Assembly (NCBI RefSeq): GCF_025717045.1
Contig: NZ_JAOVZN010000011.1
Span: 1 to 50,521 of the forward strand
Source of the DNA: Flavobacterium sp. SH_e
GTDB taxonomy: Bacteria > Bacteroidota > Bacteroidia > Flavobacteriales > Flavobacteriaceae
DNA length: 50,521 nt
Reading direction: 5' to 3'
In this document: piece by piece, positions 1-7,936 of the stretch
Numbering within the stretch: the stretch's first letter is position 1
Layout of the letters: the number at the start of each line of letters is the position of its first letter
Made by a program: the position numbers and the translations under genes
The notes under the pieces: generated by a model
Databases searched by the model: none
What the model was told of the DNA's origin: nothing
Seen by the model: only the letters and a program-made list of their open reading frames with translations

Positions 1-1550
1 ATTTCCAGCAGCAAGTCCGTTTGCCGTTTCAGAAGTTCCTCCTGACGGTGACCAAATATAACTGTAGCTTCCCGATCCTCCAGAAACGCTTACTGAAGCG
101 GTTCCGCTAGAATCTCCATGGCATAAAATATTGGTTTGTGTAGCTGAAGCGGCTAAAGCGTCAGGCTCTGTAATTGTAAAGTCCTTTGTAATGGAACATC
201 CATTGGCATCAGTAATGGTGCAGGTGTAATTTCCAGCAGTAAGTCCGTTAGCCGTTTCAGAAGTTCCTCCTGATGGAGACCAGATATAACTGTAGCTTCC
301 TGATCCTCCAGAAACGCTTACTGAAGCGGTTCCGTTAGAATCTCCATGGCATAAAATATTGGTTTGTGTGGTTGAAGCGGCTAAAACATCAGGTTCTGTA
401 ATTGTAAAGTTCTTTGTAATGGAACATCCATTGGCATCAGTAATGGTGCAGCTATAGTTTCCGGCAGAAAGTCCGTTTGCCGTTTCAGAAGTTCCTCCTG
501 ATGGAGACCAGATATAACTGTAGCTTCCTGATCCTCCAGAAACGCTTACTGAAGCGGTTCCGCTTGAATCTCCATGGCATAAAATATTGGTTTGTATAGC
601 TGAAGCGGCTAAAGCATCAGGCTCAGTAATTGTAAAGTCCTTTGTAATGGAACATCCATTATTATCAGTAATGGTACAGCTATAGTTTCCGGCAGAAAGT
701 CCGTTTGCCGTTTCAGAAGTTCCTCCTGATGGAGACCAGATATAACTGTAGCTTCCCGATCCTCCAGAAACGCTTACTGAAGCGGTTCCGCTAGAATCTC
801 CATGGCATAAAATATTGGTTTGTGTAGCTGAAGCGGTTAAAGCGTCAGGTTCTGTAATTGTAAAGTCCTTTGTAATGGAACATCCATTGGCATCAGTAAT
901 GGTGCAGGTGTAATTTCCAGCAGCAAGTCCGTTTGCCGTTTCAGAAGTTCCTCCCGATGGAGACCAGATATAACTATAGCTTCCTGAGCCTCCAGAAACG
1001 CTTACTGAAGCAGTTCCGCTAGAATCTCCATTGCATAAAATATTGGTTTGTGTAGCTGAAGCAGTTAAAGCGTCAGGCTTAGTAATTGTAAAATTCTTTG
1101 CAATAGAACATCCATTATTATCAGTAATGGTACAGCTATAGTTTCCGGCAGCAAGTCCGTTTGCCGTTTCAGAAGTTCCTCCCGATGGAGACCAGATATA
1201 ACTGTAGCTTCCCGATCCTCCAGAAACGCTTACTGAAGCAGTTCCGCTAGAATCTCCATGGCATAAAATATTGGTTTGTGTAGCTGAAGCGGCTAAAGCG
1301 TCAGGCTCTGTAATTGTAAAGTCCTTTGTAATGGAACATCCATTGGCATCAGTAATGGTGCAGGTGTAATTTCCTGCAGCAAGTCCGTTTGCCGTTTCAG
1401 AAGTTCCTCCTGATGGAGACCAAATATAACTGTAGCTTCCTGATCCTCCAGAAACGCTTACTGAAACTGTTCCGTTAGAACCTCCTTGGCACAGTATATT
1501 GGTTTGTGTAGCTGAAGCGGCTAAAGCGTCAGGCTCAGTAATTGTTAAAC
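1..1550 (-). repeat. 228-bp tandem repeat (76 aa) inside the SprB-like gene
   Basis: The marker CCATGGCATAAAATATTGG recurs with its CCA start at 117, 345, 573, 801, 1029, 1257 and 1485, which is an exact 228-bp period each time. The two rightmost copies (1029 and 1485) carry substitutions in the marker. About six and a half copies are visible and the array continues past position 1. Copies differ by scattered single bases, many of them silent, and keep the reading frame. Confidence 0.95.
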
Positions 1551-2976
1551 TTTCAGTGGAAATACAGCCCTTAGAATCTGTTACTGTTACAGTATAAGTT
1601 CCTGCTGTTAATCCTGTAATGGTATCAGCTGTACTAGCAGGAGTAGTGTTCCATTTATATGTATAGCTTCCTGTACCTCCTGTTGCACTAGCTGTTATTG
1701 AACCGTTATTTTCGCCATGACAGCTTATATTAGTTTTTGTTGAAATAATTGCTATTGCGCTTGGTTGAGATACAGTATAGGTTTTAGTTTCGATGCAACC
1801 ATTAGGCGTTGTAATATTTAAAGTATAATTTCCGGCAGACAAACCTGTTCTGTCTTTTGTAGTTATTCCATCATTCCATGCATAAGAATATGTTCCATTT
1901 GTAAGAGGAGTTAAGCTAATTGCTCCATCGTTTCCATCATAGCATGTTACATCGGTAATGAGTGCAGTTGGCTCAATCAAATTTAATTTAATGCTTCCTC
2001 TTGACTGGCCTTCATTCTCTGCTATATTAAATTCAATTTTACTGTTACTGTCTAGATAACCTTCCCAAACATTTGTGTGTGATTCACAACAATTATCATC
2101 ACTCCATATCAGTTGATCATTAATGTATAATCTGACCCAGTCATCATGCATTGGAATATCTATTTTGTAGTATCCGCAAGGAAATCCTTGTCTTTTTGCA
2201 CTCCATGAATGATTGTTGCCATTTACTCGACAACCTTGATAACCAGGAACAGATGAAGGAGTATCATAATCTTCGAAATAATCTTCTGAATTAAAATTTA
2301 ATGTATCGGCCGTAAAGTAGCCTGAATATGCAGATGACCAAGGAAGGTTGTTAAAAGTTCCTTCATTCCATGCATATACATTCCATATATTATTGCCATA
2401 AATGGCAGGATCGCCCACAGGTGTTGTGGGATCAAGAATTATATTTACTTCAGCAGTCGTGGTACAGCCAGAAAAATTGTCTTTTACAGTTACAATATGG
2501 TTACCTGCTGCAAGATTTGCAACGGATTGAGTAGTTTGTTCAGGAATTGTATTCCATTGGTAAGTATAATTACCAGACCCATTTTTTACAGCAACAGTTG
2601 CAGAACCTGATGAAGTTCCTCCACATGAAGCATTTGTTTGGACTGCAATTGCTTTTATTTCCTTATATGATTTTACAATGGCAGATGCGTATCCAGTTTG
2701 CTGAAAAGAATCTGTCACTATTACGCTATAAGTGCCTGGACTTAAATTAGAAATAGTTTGAGTTGTAGCTCCGTTTGACCAGCTGTAAGTATATGGAGGC
2801 GGATTTAAAAAAGAATATGGAATAACAGCTGTAATTGATCCATCTGATGAATAACAAGTGACATCAGTTTGATTTAAATTAACTAAGACTCCTCCGATTT
2901 GTCCAAACAGATTGGCTGAGGAAAAATGAATAAGAGTTAACGCAAAAATTAAATGTAGTTTTTTCTTCATACGCAT
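1..2976 (-). CDS. SprB-repeat surface protein, 3' part beyond window
   Basis: The frame is open from ATG 2976 (a second ATG lies at 2970) to the left edge: 992 codons with no stop, so the C-terminus is missing. Residues 1-25 form a signal peptide (MRMKKKLHLIFALTLIHF, then a small-residue region). Repeats of the SprB type follow (residues about 30-185), with the pattern xxVTCYxxxDGSI...YSWSNG...TxxNLxxGxYxVxVTDxxGC. Residues about 187-332 are a non-repeat, probably beta-sandwich domain rich in Trp and Cys. More SprB-like repeats fill 335-480, and then a homogeneous 76-aa repeat array (TITEPDALAAS...GCSITKDF) runs to the edge. SprB-type proteins are large T9SS-exported adhesins of gliding flavobacteria, and a C-terminal sorting domain would be expected outside the window. 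This is not sprB itself by context, because no sprC/sprD/sprF neighbours are seen. Family confidence is high; function (adhesion, motility) is inferred. Confidence 0.85.
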   Translation of the reverse strand, partial: MRMKKKLHLIFALTLIHFSSANLFGQIGGVLVNLNQTDVTCYSSDGSITAVIPYSFLNPPPYTYSWSNGATTQTISNLSPGTYSVIVTDSFQQTGYASAIVKSYKEIKAIAVQTNASCGGTSSGSATVAVKNGSGNYTYQWNTIPEQTTQSVANLAAGNHIVTVKDNFSGCTTTAEVNIILDPTTPVGDPAIYGNNIWNVYAWNEGTFNNLPWSSAYSGYFTADTLNFNSEDYFEDYDTPSSVPGYQGCRVNGNNHSWSAKRQGFPCGYYKIDIPMHDDWVRLYINDQLIWSDDNCCESHTNVWEGYLDSNSKIEFNIAENEGQSRGSIKLNLIEPTALITDVTCYDGNDGAISLTPLTNGTYSYAWNDGITTKDRTGLSAGNYTLNITTPNGCIETKTYTVSQPSAIAIISTKTNISCHGENNGSITASATGGTGSYTYKWNTTPASTADTITGLTAGTYTVTVTDSKGCISTESLTITEPDALAASATQTNILCQGGSNGTVSVSVSGGSGSYSYIWSPSGGTSETANGLAAGNYTCTITDANGCSITKDFTITEPDALAASATQTNILCHGDSSGTASVSVSGGSGSYSYIWSPSGGTSETANGLAAGNYSCTITDNNGCSIAKNFTITKPDALTASATQTNILCNGDSSGTASVSVSGGSGSYSYIWSPSGGTSETANGLAAGNYTCTITDANGCSITKDFTITEPDALTASATQTNILCHGDSSGTASVSVSGGSGSYSYIWSPSGGTSETANGLSAGNYSCTITDNNGCSITKDFTITEPDALAASAIQTNILCHGDSSGTASVSVSGGSGSYSYIWSPSGGTSETANGLSAGNYSCTITDANGCSITKNFTITEPDVLAASTTQTNILCHGDSNGTASVSVSGGSGSYSYIWSPSGGTSETANGLTAGNYTCTITDANGCSITKDFTITEPDALAASATQTNILCHGDSSGTASVSVSGGSGSYSYIWSPSGGTSETANGLAAGN

Positions 2977-3068
2977 AAAGGGGCTATTGATTTTTAGGTT
3001 TAAGGCAAAAGGCATTAATACTCCACTGTTTTTTAAATAATAGCTTAAAATCAGAGGAATTTAAGAGG

Positions 3069-3076
3069 CAAATTTA
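3069..3076 (-). promoter_or_regulatory. possible -7 element for the SprB-like gene
   Basis: On the minus strand 3076-3069 reads TAAATTTG, a perfect match to the Bacteroidota -7 consensus TAnnTTTG. It lies 93 bp upstream of the ATG at 2976. I do not see a convincing TTTG -33 element at the right spacing, so this stays tentative. Confidence 0.35.
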
Positions 3077-3182
3077 AATCAGCAGATTAGCTCGTTGGTA
3101 ATCCGAAAAGTTTGTTAAAGTAAAATGAATAGCCCGAAAAGTTTTTCGGTCAGAAAAAGTTTAAAAAAATAAGATTGAAAAT

Positions 3183-4298
3183 TTAATCTGCAATGTTTAA
3201 CTCTTGCTTTTGCAAGTCGCTTGGCAGAATTCCATGACATTTTTTAAAAGCAGCTGTAAATTTGCTTGTGTTTTCGTAGTTGAATTTATAAGCTATTTCC
3301 TTTATAAGAAGTCTATTTTCGATGATAAGCTCTTTAGCAAGCTCCATTTGTTTTTCCTGAAAGTATTTATAGATTGGTTTTCCAAAAAACTGTTTGAACT
3401 CACTTTTTAATTTGCTCTCTGAAATTTTAAATTTTTCAGCCAGAATATCAATGCCAGGAAATTTGTCAAATAAATGATTAGTAAGATAGTTTTCAACCCT
3501 ATTGATGCTAAATTTATCATCGTAATCAATAGGAGAGTGGGTTTCTATAATTTTCTGCTCTTTACAGAGTTTAAAAAAATCGAAAATTAAGTTTATTGTT
3601 GAAAATTTTAATTGTAAAAAATCTATAGAAGAAGATTCTCCGTTAAGGTTCATTACTTTATCAAAATGGCTAAAGTTTTTGATTACATCAGCATTTTCAT
3701 TAAGTGGCCATGCTATATAAGCTTCATCAGACGATATGAAGTCATTCAGTCCTCCTTCGGTAAAAAGATTATTTTGAGCAAGATTACGTTGTAGCCATTC
3801 ATCATTAAAATACAGTGTTATATATTTATTTTTTGAACCTTTAAAATTCAGATCACAATTTCGTTCTTTTGGCTTAAAGAATGTCCAACTATAGTTGGAA
3901 AAACAAAGTTGTTTTTCACAAATTTTTTTATCAAGATTAATTAGATTTGAGATATGATTAAGGCTCAACATATAATAGCCTTTATCTTCAATTTTTTTCT
4001 CATCAGGATTATCATAAACCAAATCAAAGGCAACGTTGGTTTTATAATTCATTTTGGAATAAATTATCCAACATCCTTCTTCAAGTTTTTGATAGCTAAA
4101 CCCTCCTTCACAAAAGGGGGTATTGGCATAAATGCTTTGTCTAATTTTATTATGCTTTATAAAAGGATAGTTGGCAAAACTCTCGATTAGTGCTTCGGGA
4201 GATTTGCTACTGTATGGCAAGTGATAAAAGCCGTTACTATATGTAAAAAAGTATTGCTTAAATTGGTTAAGCCAATTCTTTAATTTGAGTTGGAGCAT
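3183..4298 (-). CDS. AraC-family transcriptional regulator
   Basis: 371 aa. The last ~100 residues (about 265-365) form a typical AraC/XylS double helix-turn-helix: a first HTH around DILAEKFKISESKLKSEFKQ and a second around IKEIAYKFNYENTSKFTAAF followed by GILPSDLQ. The N-terminal ~260 residues have no signal or membrane segment and match no sensor domain that I recognise. The gene lies on the same strand as, and 206 bp upstream of, the SprB-like gene, and is divergent from a second AraC gene. Copies of CCGAAAA(G)TTT flank it (see findings), so it could regulate itself and the surface protein; that is inference. Confidence 0.85.
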   Translation of the reverse strand: MLQLKLKNWLNQFKQYFFTYSNGFYHLPYSSKSPEALIESFANYPFIKHNKIRQSIYANTPFCEGGFSYQKLEEGCWIIYSKMNYKTNVAFDLVYDNPDEKKIEDKGYYMLSLNHISNLINLDKKICEKQLCFSNYSWTFFKPKERNCDLNFKGSKNKYITLYFNDEWLQRNLAQNNLFTEGGLNDFISSDEAYIAWPLNENADVIKNFSHFDKVMNLNGESSSIDFLQLKFSTINLIFDFFKLCKEQKIIETHSPIDYDDKFSINRVENYLTNHLFDKFPGIDILAEKFKISESKLKSEFKQFFGKPIYKYFQEKQMELAKELIIENRLLIKEIAYKFNYENTSKFTAAFKKCHGILPSDLQKQELNIAD

Positions 4299-4530
4299 AA
4301 TGTCCGCAAATATATTATTTTTAAAAGAGTATTCTAATTTTTCGGATAAATTTGAATCCTTAAATTCATATAAAATAAAATAAAGAAAACGGTTAATAAA
4401 TCAACCGCTTTCCATCGTAAAAAATAAGAAACACAAACTAAATTACTTAGTATATTTTTTTCTTAAAAGAGTTATTTCTTTAGAACCGATTACCATTTAA
4501 ATATTTCCTTTTTTAACTCTTTATTAAAAA

Positions 4531-4558
4531 TTGCCAAGCAATAAATAAATTAACTTTG
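4531..4558 (+). promoter_or_regulatory. Bacteroidota-type promoter of the second AraC gene
   Basis: TTG (4531-4533), a 17-bp spacer, then TAACTTTG (4551-4558) fits the TTG-N17-23-TAnnTTTG consensus for the flavobacterial primary sigma factor. The predicted start of transcription lies about 15-20 bp before the ATG at 4582. The 283-bp gap to the divergent AraC gene otherwise holds only a short GGTT/AACC hairpin near 4390-4410. Confidence 0.65.
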
Positions 4559-4581
4559 ATTTGTCCATAAAAAATGAATAA

Positions 4582-5433
4582 ATGAAAGTAAAATCTATTC
4601 CTGTAAATACAATTCCTTCGGAGTTTAAAGAAGGGATAATAATCGGAAAGGGAATATTTAATGGTGTACCTGATTCTAAAGAAGTAGAAAGATCTCATCG
4701 AGATGGAGGATACACCTTTATTTTACAGGAAAAAGGCAGTACAAATATTGAAATTGATTTTCAAAAACAAGAGATAAAAGAATCTTCAGTTGTTTTTATT
4801 CATCCCGATCAAGTACATCGTCTCATTTCATTTGAAGAAGCGACAGTAACCAGCTGGATAATCACTATCGAAAATCTCCGTCCTGAATATTTAAAACTGC
4901 TTGAAGAACTTTCTCCGGTAAATGCATTGTCGTTAACAGAAGAAGCTTTTTCTATTCTAAAAGAAAGTGCTTCATTATGTTTGAAACTTTCAGAAAGGAA
5001 GCATGAAAAATTATATGGTTCCATTTTGAAAGAAAGTACTAATACATTAGTAGCATTAATAATTTCGCAATATGCTGTACAGTCAAAATCAACAGATAAC
5101 TATTCAAGATTTGAAGTTGTTGCCAAGACTTTCAAAGCGGCATTAGAATTAAATTTCGTCAAAATAAAAAGACCTAGTTCGTATGCTGATAAACTGAATA
5201 TTTCTACTCCTTATCTCAATGAATGCGTGAAAACAGTAACAGGTTATCCGCCTTCTTATCATATTCAGCAGCGTGTTGTTTTGGAAGCAAAACGTCTGCT
5301 TCATCATTCGGATAAATCCATCAAGGAAATTGCATCTGAATTAGGTTACGATGATTATTCTTATTTTGCACGTTTGTTTTCTAAAATAGCGTCCATGTCT
5401 CCAATAGCATTTCGAAACAAAAACCTCGATTAG
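4582..5433 (+). CDS. AraC-family regulator with cupin-like sensor domain
   Basis: 283 aa. Residues about 30-115 look like the cupin-type AraC ligand domain (HRDGGYTFILQEKGS, then VVFIHPDQVHRL, a histidine-bearing beta pattern). Residues about 180-280 are the AraC HTH pair, with YADKLNISTPYLNECVKTVT and IKEIASELGYDDYSYFARLF followed by the usual SPxxFR end. A clear promoter lies just upstream. The downstream TetX-like monooxygenase starts 80 bp after the stop on the same strand, so the pair is probably one unit in which the regulator controls the oxidoreductase and senses its substrate. The substrate is not evident from sequence. Confidence 0.87.
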   Translation: MKVKSIPVNTIPSEFKEGIIIGKGIFNGVPDSKEVERSHRDGGYTFILQEKGSTNIEIDFQKQEIKESSVVFIHPDQVHRLISFEEATVTSWIITIENLRPEYLKLLEELSPVNALSLTEEAFSILKESASLCLKLSERKHEKLYGSILKESTNTLVALIISQYAVQSKSTDNYSRFEVVAKTFKAALELNFVKIKRPSSYADKLNISTPYLNECVKTVTGYPPSYHIQQRVVLEAKRLLHHSDKSIKEIASELGYDDYSYFARLFSKIASMSPIAFRNKNLD

Positions 5434-5513
5434 TTCTATATCTCCTTCGTTTTGATATTGCTTATGCTTTTGAAACGCGTTTCCTTTGTACCTGAAAAAA
5501 TAGGAAGTAAAAA

Positions 5514-6689
5514 ATGGAAACAATCAAAGGAATAAATCTTTTAGAGAATAAAAAAATAGCAATACTAGGTGCGGGTCCAGGCGGACTGACACTTGCGCGT
5601 TTGCTGCAGATGAAGGGCGCAGAAGTTAAAGTTTATGAACGAGACTTTAACCAAAATAGTAGAGTTCAAGGCTCAATAGTTGACCTGCATTTTGATTCAG
5701 GTCTAAAAGTGATGAAAGAAGCTGGCTTGATAGAAGCATTCAAAGCCAATTATATGAAAGGCGCTGATCGATATCGATTAGTTGATAAAGATGCCAATAT
5801 TTTTGTCGAGGAAAATACAAGCGAAGATGATTTTGATAATGAACATTTTAGACCAGAAATTGACAGAGGCGCATTAAGAAATATGCTAATTGAGAATTTG
5901 CTGCCAGAAACTGTTGTTTGGAACAGTCAATTTTTAAGCATGAATAAAATTGAAAGTTCATGGGAATTGAAATTTCAAAATGGAAACACAGCTTTTGCAG
6001 ATATTGTAATTGGAGCAGATGGTTATCGTTCTAAAGTCAGAAGTTATGTAACCGATATAAAAGCATTGTATTCTGGAGCAGCAATTATTCAGGGAGAAAT
6101 TGAAAATCCTAAAATAGATTGTCCTGAAATTTATGAATTAGTAGATAATGCAAATCTTATTGCAATGGACATAGGAAAAACTATTGCTGTACAGCCAATG
6201 GGCAATGGAGGATTGACTTTTTATGCAGCTTCTTTATATGCTGAAAATTGGTTAGAGTCAAACGGAATTGACTTCAATAATGCTGATGAGGTTTATAATT
6301 ACTTAATAAAGTATTATGAAGACTGGAATCCTTTATTTTTCGAATTATTCAAATCATGTCGCAATTTTGTAATGCGTCCGTTAAATTATTTTCCAACAGA
6401 TCAAAAATGGGAACCAAATGAAAATGTTACTCTTATTGGCGACGCGGCTCATTTAATGCCGCCTTCTGGAGAAGGAGTAAATACTGCCATGCTTGATGCT
6501 TTAGATTTAAGCGAATGTCTTAGCAGCGCTCAATTTAGTGATTTGAAATCTGCAATAGGAACTTTTGAATTAAAAATGAGATCAAGAGCAGAAATTCTTG
6601 GCAAGGATGCAATTGATGGTATTCAGGATTTCGCTTCTCCGTCACAGCAATCCATTGATGAATTGGTTGAAATGTTTAAATCTAAATAA
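5514..6689 (+). CDS. TetX-like FAD-dependent monooxygenase
   Basis: 391 aa, close to TetX (about 380-390 aa) and co-linear with it. FAD-binding GAGPGG is at residues 19-24, followed by the VYERD end of the second strand. A DRGALR-type motif and the second FAD motif GDAAHLMPP (Asp310) are in place, and the C-terminal linker helix region is present. This family of flavoprotein hydroxylases uses NADPH, FAD and O2 on aromatic or polycyclic substrates. Aligning from memory to TetX, residues that line the tetracycline pocket there (Arg213, Met215, Phe224, His234) fall on Asn, Ile, Ala and Thr, and the GDAAHLMPP loop is one residue shorter. Tetracycline inactivation is therefore doubtful. The neighbouring AraC gene suggests inducible expression. 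Confidence 0.85.
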   Translation: METIKGINLLENKKIAILGAGPGGLTLARLLQMKGAEVKVYERDFNQNSRVQGSIVDLHFDSGLKVMKEAGLIEAFKANYMKGADRYRLVDKDANIFVEENTSEDDFDNEHFRPEIDRGALRNMLIENLLPETVVWNSQFLSMNKIESSWELKFQNGNTAFADIVIGADGYRSKVRSYVTDIKALYSGAAIIQGEIENPKIDCPEIYELVDNANLIAMDIGKTIAVQPMGNGGLTFYAASLYAENWLESNGIDFNNADEVYNYLIKYYEDWNPLFFELFKSCRNFVMRPLNYFPTDQKWEPNENVTLIGDAAHLMPPSGEGVNTAMLDALDLSECLSSAQFSDLKSAIGTFELKMRSRAEILGKDAIDGIQDFASPSQQSIDELVEMFKSK

Positions 6690-6701
6690 TACGCGACAAA
6701 A

Positions 6702-7754
6702 CTAGTTTAAACGATGATGAAGAATAGTATCGATAAGTTCCACAATATTATCTATGCTATCTTCATTAGTTTCGATTGCAGAACTGTAATTGTTGTAAGG
6801 AGCATATCTTTCTGGATCTGTAATGAACAAACCTAAAACTGGCACTTTTGCTGCGCTTGCCAATTGCATAATTCCATTATCGGCACCAATAAAAATAGAT
6901 GTATTGGCTATAATTGAAGCGGTTTTTCGAATGTCGCTGCTGTAAAATGATTTGGCTTTAAAGCCAATTTGAGAAACTTTTTCTGTGGGAAGAATTTCTA
7001 TAAGGGCATAAGAAGGAAAACTTCCTCGCACTTTTTGGTAAAATTCCTCCCACCATTCTGCAGAATGGCGTTTTTCTCCTTCTTCATAGGTAAAAATACA
7101 GATTGATTTTTTTGCAGCAGGAGCTATTTTGCGGAAAATTCTGTTTCCTTCAGACATCTCAGATGAATCTAGTTTCAAATCAAGATTAGGAACTTTCTCA
7201 TTCCATTCAAAAATGCCATCTTTCGATACCGAAAATCGGAAATCATATACAGAAGTTTTTGCCGCGTGCTTGTAATCTGAAAAGATTAAAGCTGCAGATT
7301 CGCTTAAAGTATCACCGTAAAGTTTAAATCGGGCTCTTGTAAATTTGACTGCAAGTCTTCCAAGCCATGATGATTTATCGGCATTTATTACCAGATCATA
7401 TTTTTTTTTTCTAAGTTTTCCCCAGCATTTTAAATATTCCAAAGGCTGTTGAAACGATTTTTCAGGAAGTTCAATTACAGTGTCGATATTGTTGTAATTT
7501 TTGAATATTTCTGTAGCCTTAGAGCCTTTTACAAATAAATCAATATTTGCAGTAGGATAGGTGTTTGACAGCTCTTTTAAAAGCGGACTCATTAATAAAA
7601 GATCTTCAAGTTTAGAACTTGTTCGGCAGATTAAGATTTGTCCAATATTTTTAACAGGACCAATCTTTTTTAAAGAATTGGTGCAACCTGTAAATTGCGT
7701 TAAGGTTTGCATTGCAAAACTACGCACGTTATTAGTTTTTATTTTAAAATCCAT
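6702..7754 (-). CDS. glycosyltransferase family 9 (heptosyltransferase-like)
   Basis: 350 aa, soluble, GT-B layout. The N-terminal half begins with GQILICRTSSKLEDLLLMSPLLKEL, the counterpart of the GD-x-LLxTP-type motif of ADP-heptose:LPS heptosyltransferases. The C-terminal half has the nucleotide-sugar pocket signature FIGADNGIMQLASAAKVPVLGLF. GT9 enzymes act at the cytoplasmic face in lipopolysaccharide core or surface-glycan assembly; donor and acceptor here are unknown. It is convergent with the monooxygenase (12 bp between stops) and 182 bp downstream of the SprA homologue on the same strand, so weak co-transcription is possible. Confidence 0.8.
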   Translation of the reverse strand: MDFKIKTNNVRSFAMQTLTQFTGCTNSLKKIGPVKNIGQILICRTSSKLEDLLLMSPLLKELSNTYPTANIDLFVKGSKATEIFKNYNNIDTVIELPEKSFQQPLEYLKCWGKLRKKKYDLVINADKSSWLGRLAVKFTRARFKLYGDTLSESAALIFSDYKHAAKTSVYDFRFSVSKDGIFEWNEKVPNLDLKLDSSEMSEGNRIFRKIAPAAKKSICIFTYEEGEKRHSAEWWEEFYQKVRGSFPSYALIEILPTEKVSQIGFKAKSFYSSDIRKTASIIANTSIFIGADNGIMQLASAAKVPVLGLFITDPERYAPYNNYSSAIETNEDSIDNIVELIDTILHHRLN

Positions 7755-7936
7755 TTTTAAAGTATCTTTTCAATCTTTTATATATGGCTTTCGCCGAATT
7801 CCTAATTTCGATTTAAAAGTAATTATCTATAATTGGATCAGCACATTAAATATACTGGCTAAGGAATTTCATAGACGAATAGTTTGATTTTACAGAATTT
7901 TGTTTTTGAAAAAATCTTAAAACTCAAAATTTGAAA

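Noticed and set aside
1..1550. CRISPR or satellite array
   Set aside because: The 228-bp units are contiguous, in frame and encode SprB-type repeats of one open frame; there are no spacers or cas genes.
2547..2750. Plus-strand 67-codon frame inside the SprB-like gene
   Set aside because: A shadow of the long minus-strand frame, with no signal, no domain and no promoter.
4380..4415. Terminator between the divergent AraC genes
   Set aside because: The stem is short (CGGTT/AACCG) and no gene ends toward it on either strand; probably chance in AT-rich DNA.
5514..6689. Annotation as tetracycline resistance gene tet(X)
   Set aside because: Overall similarity is clear, but pocket residues differ and the loop is shorter, so a resistance claim is not supported.
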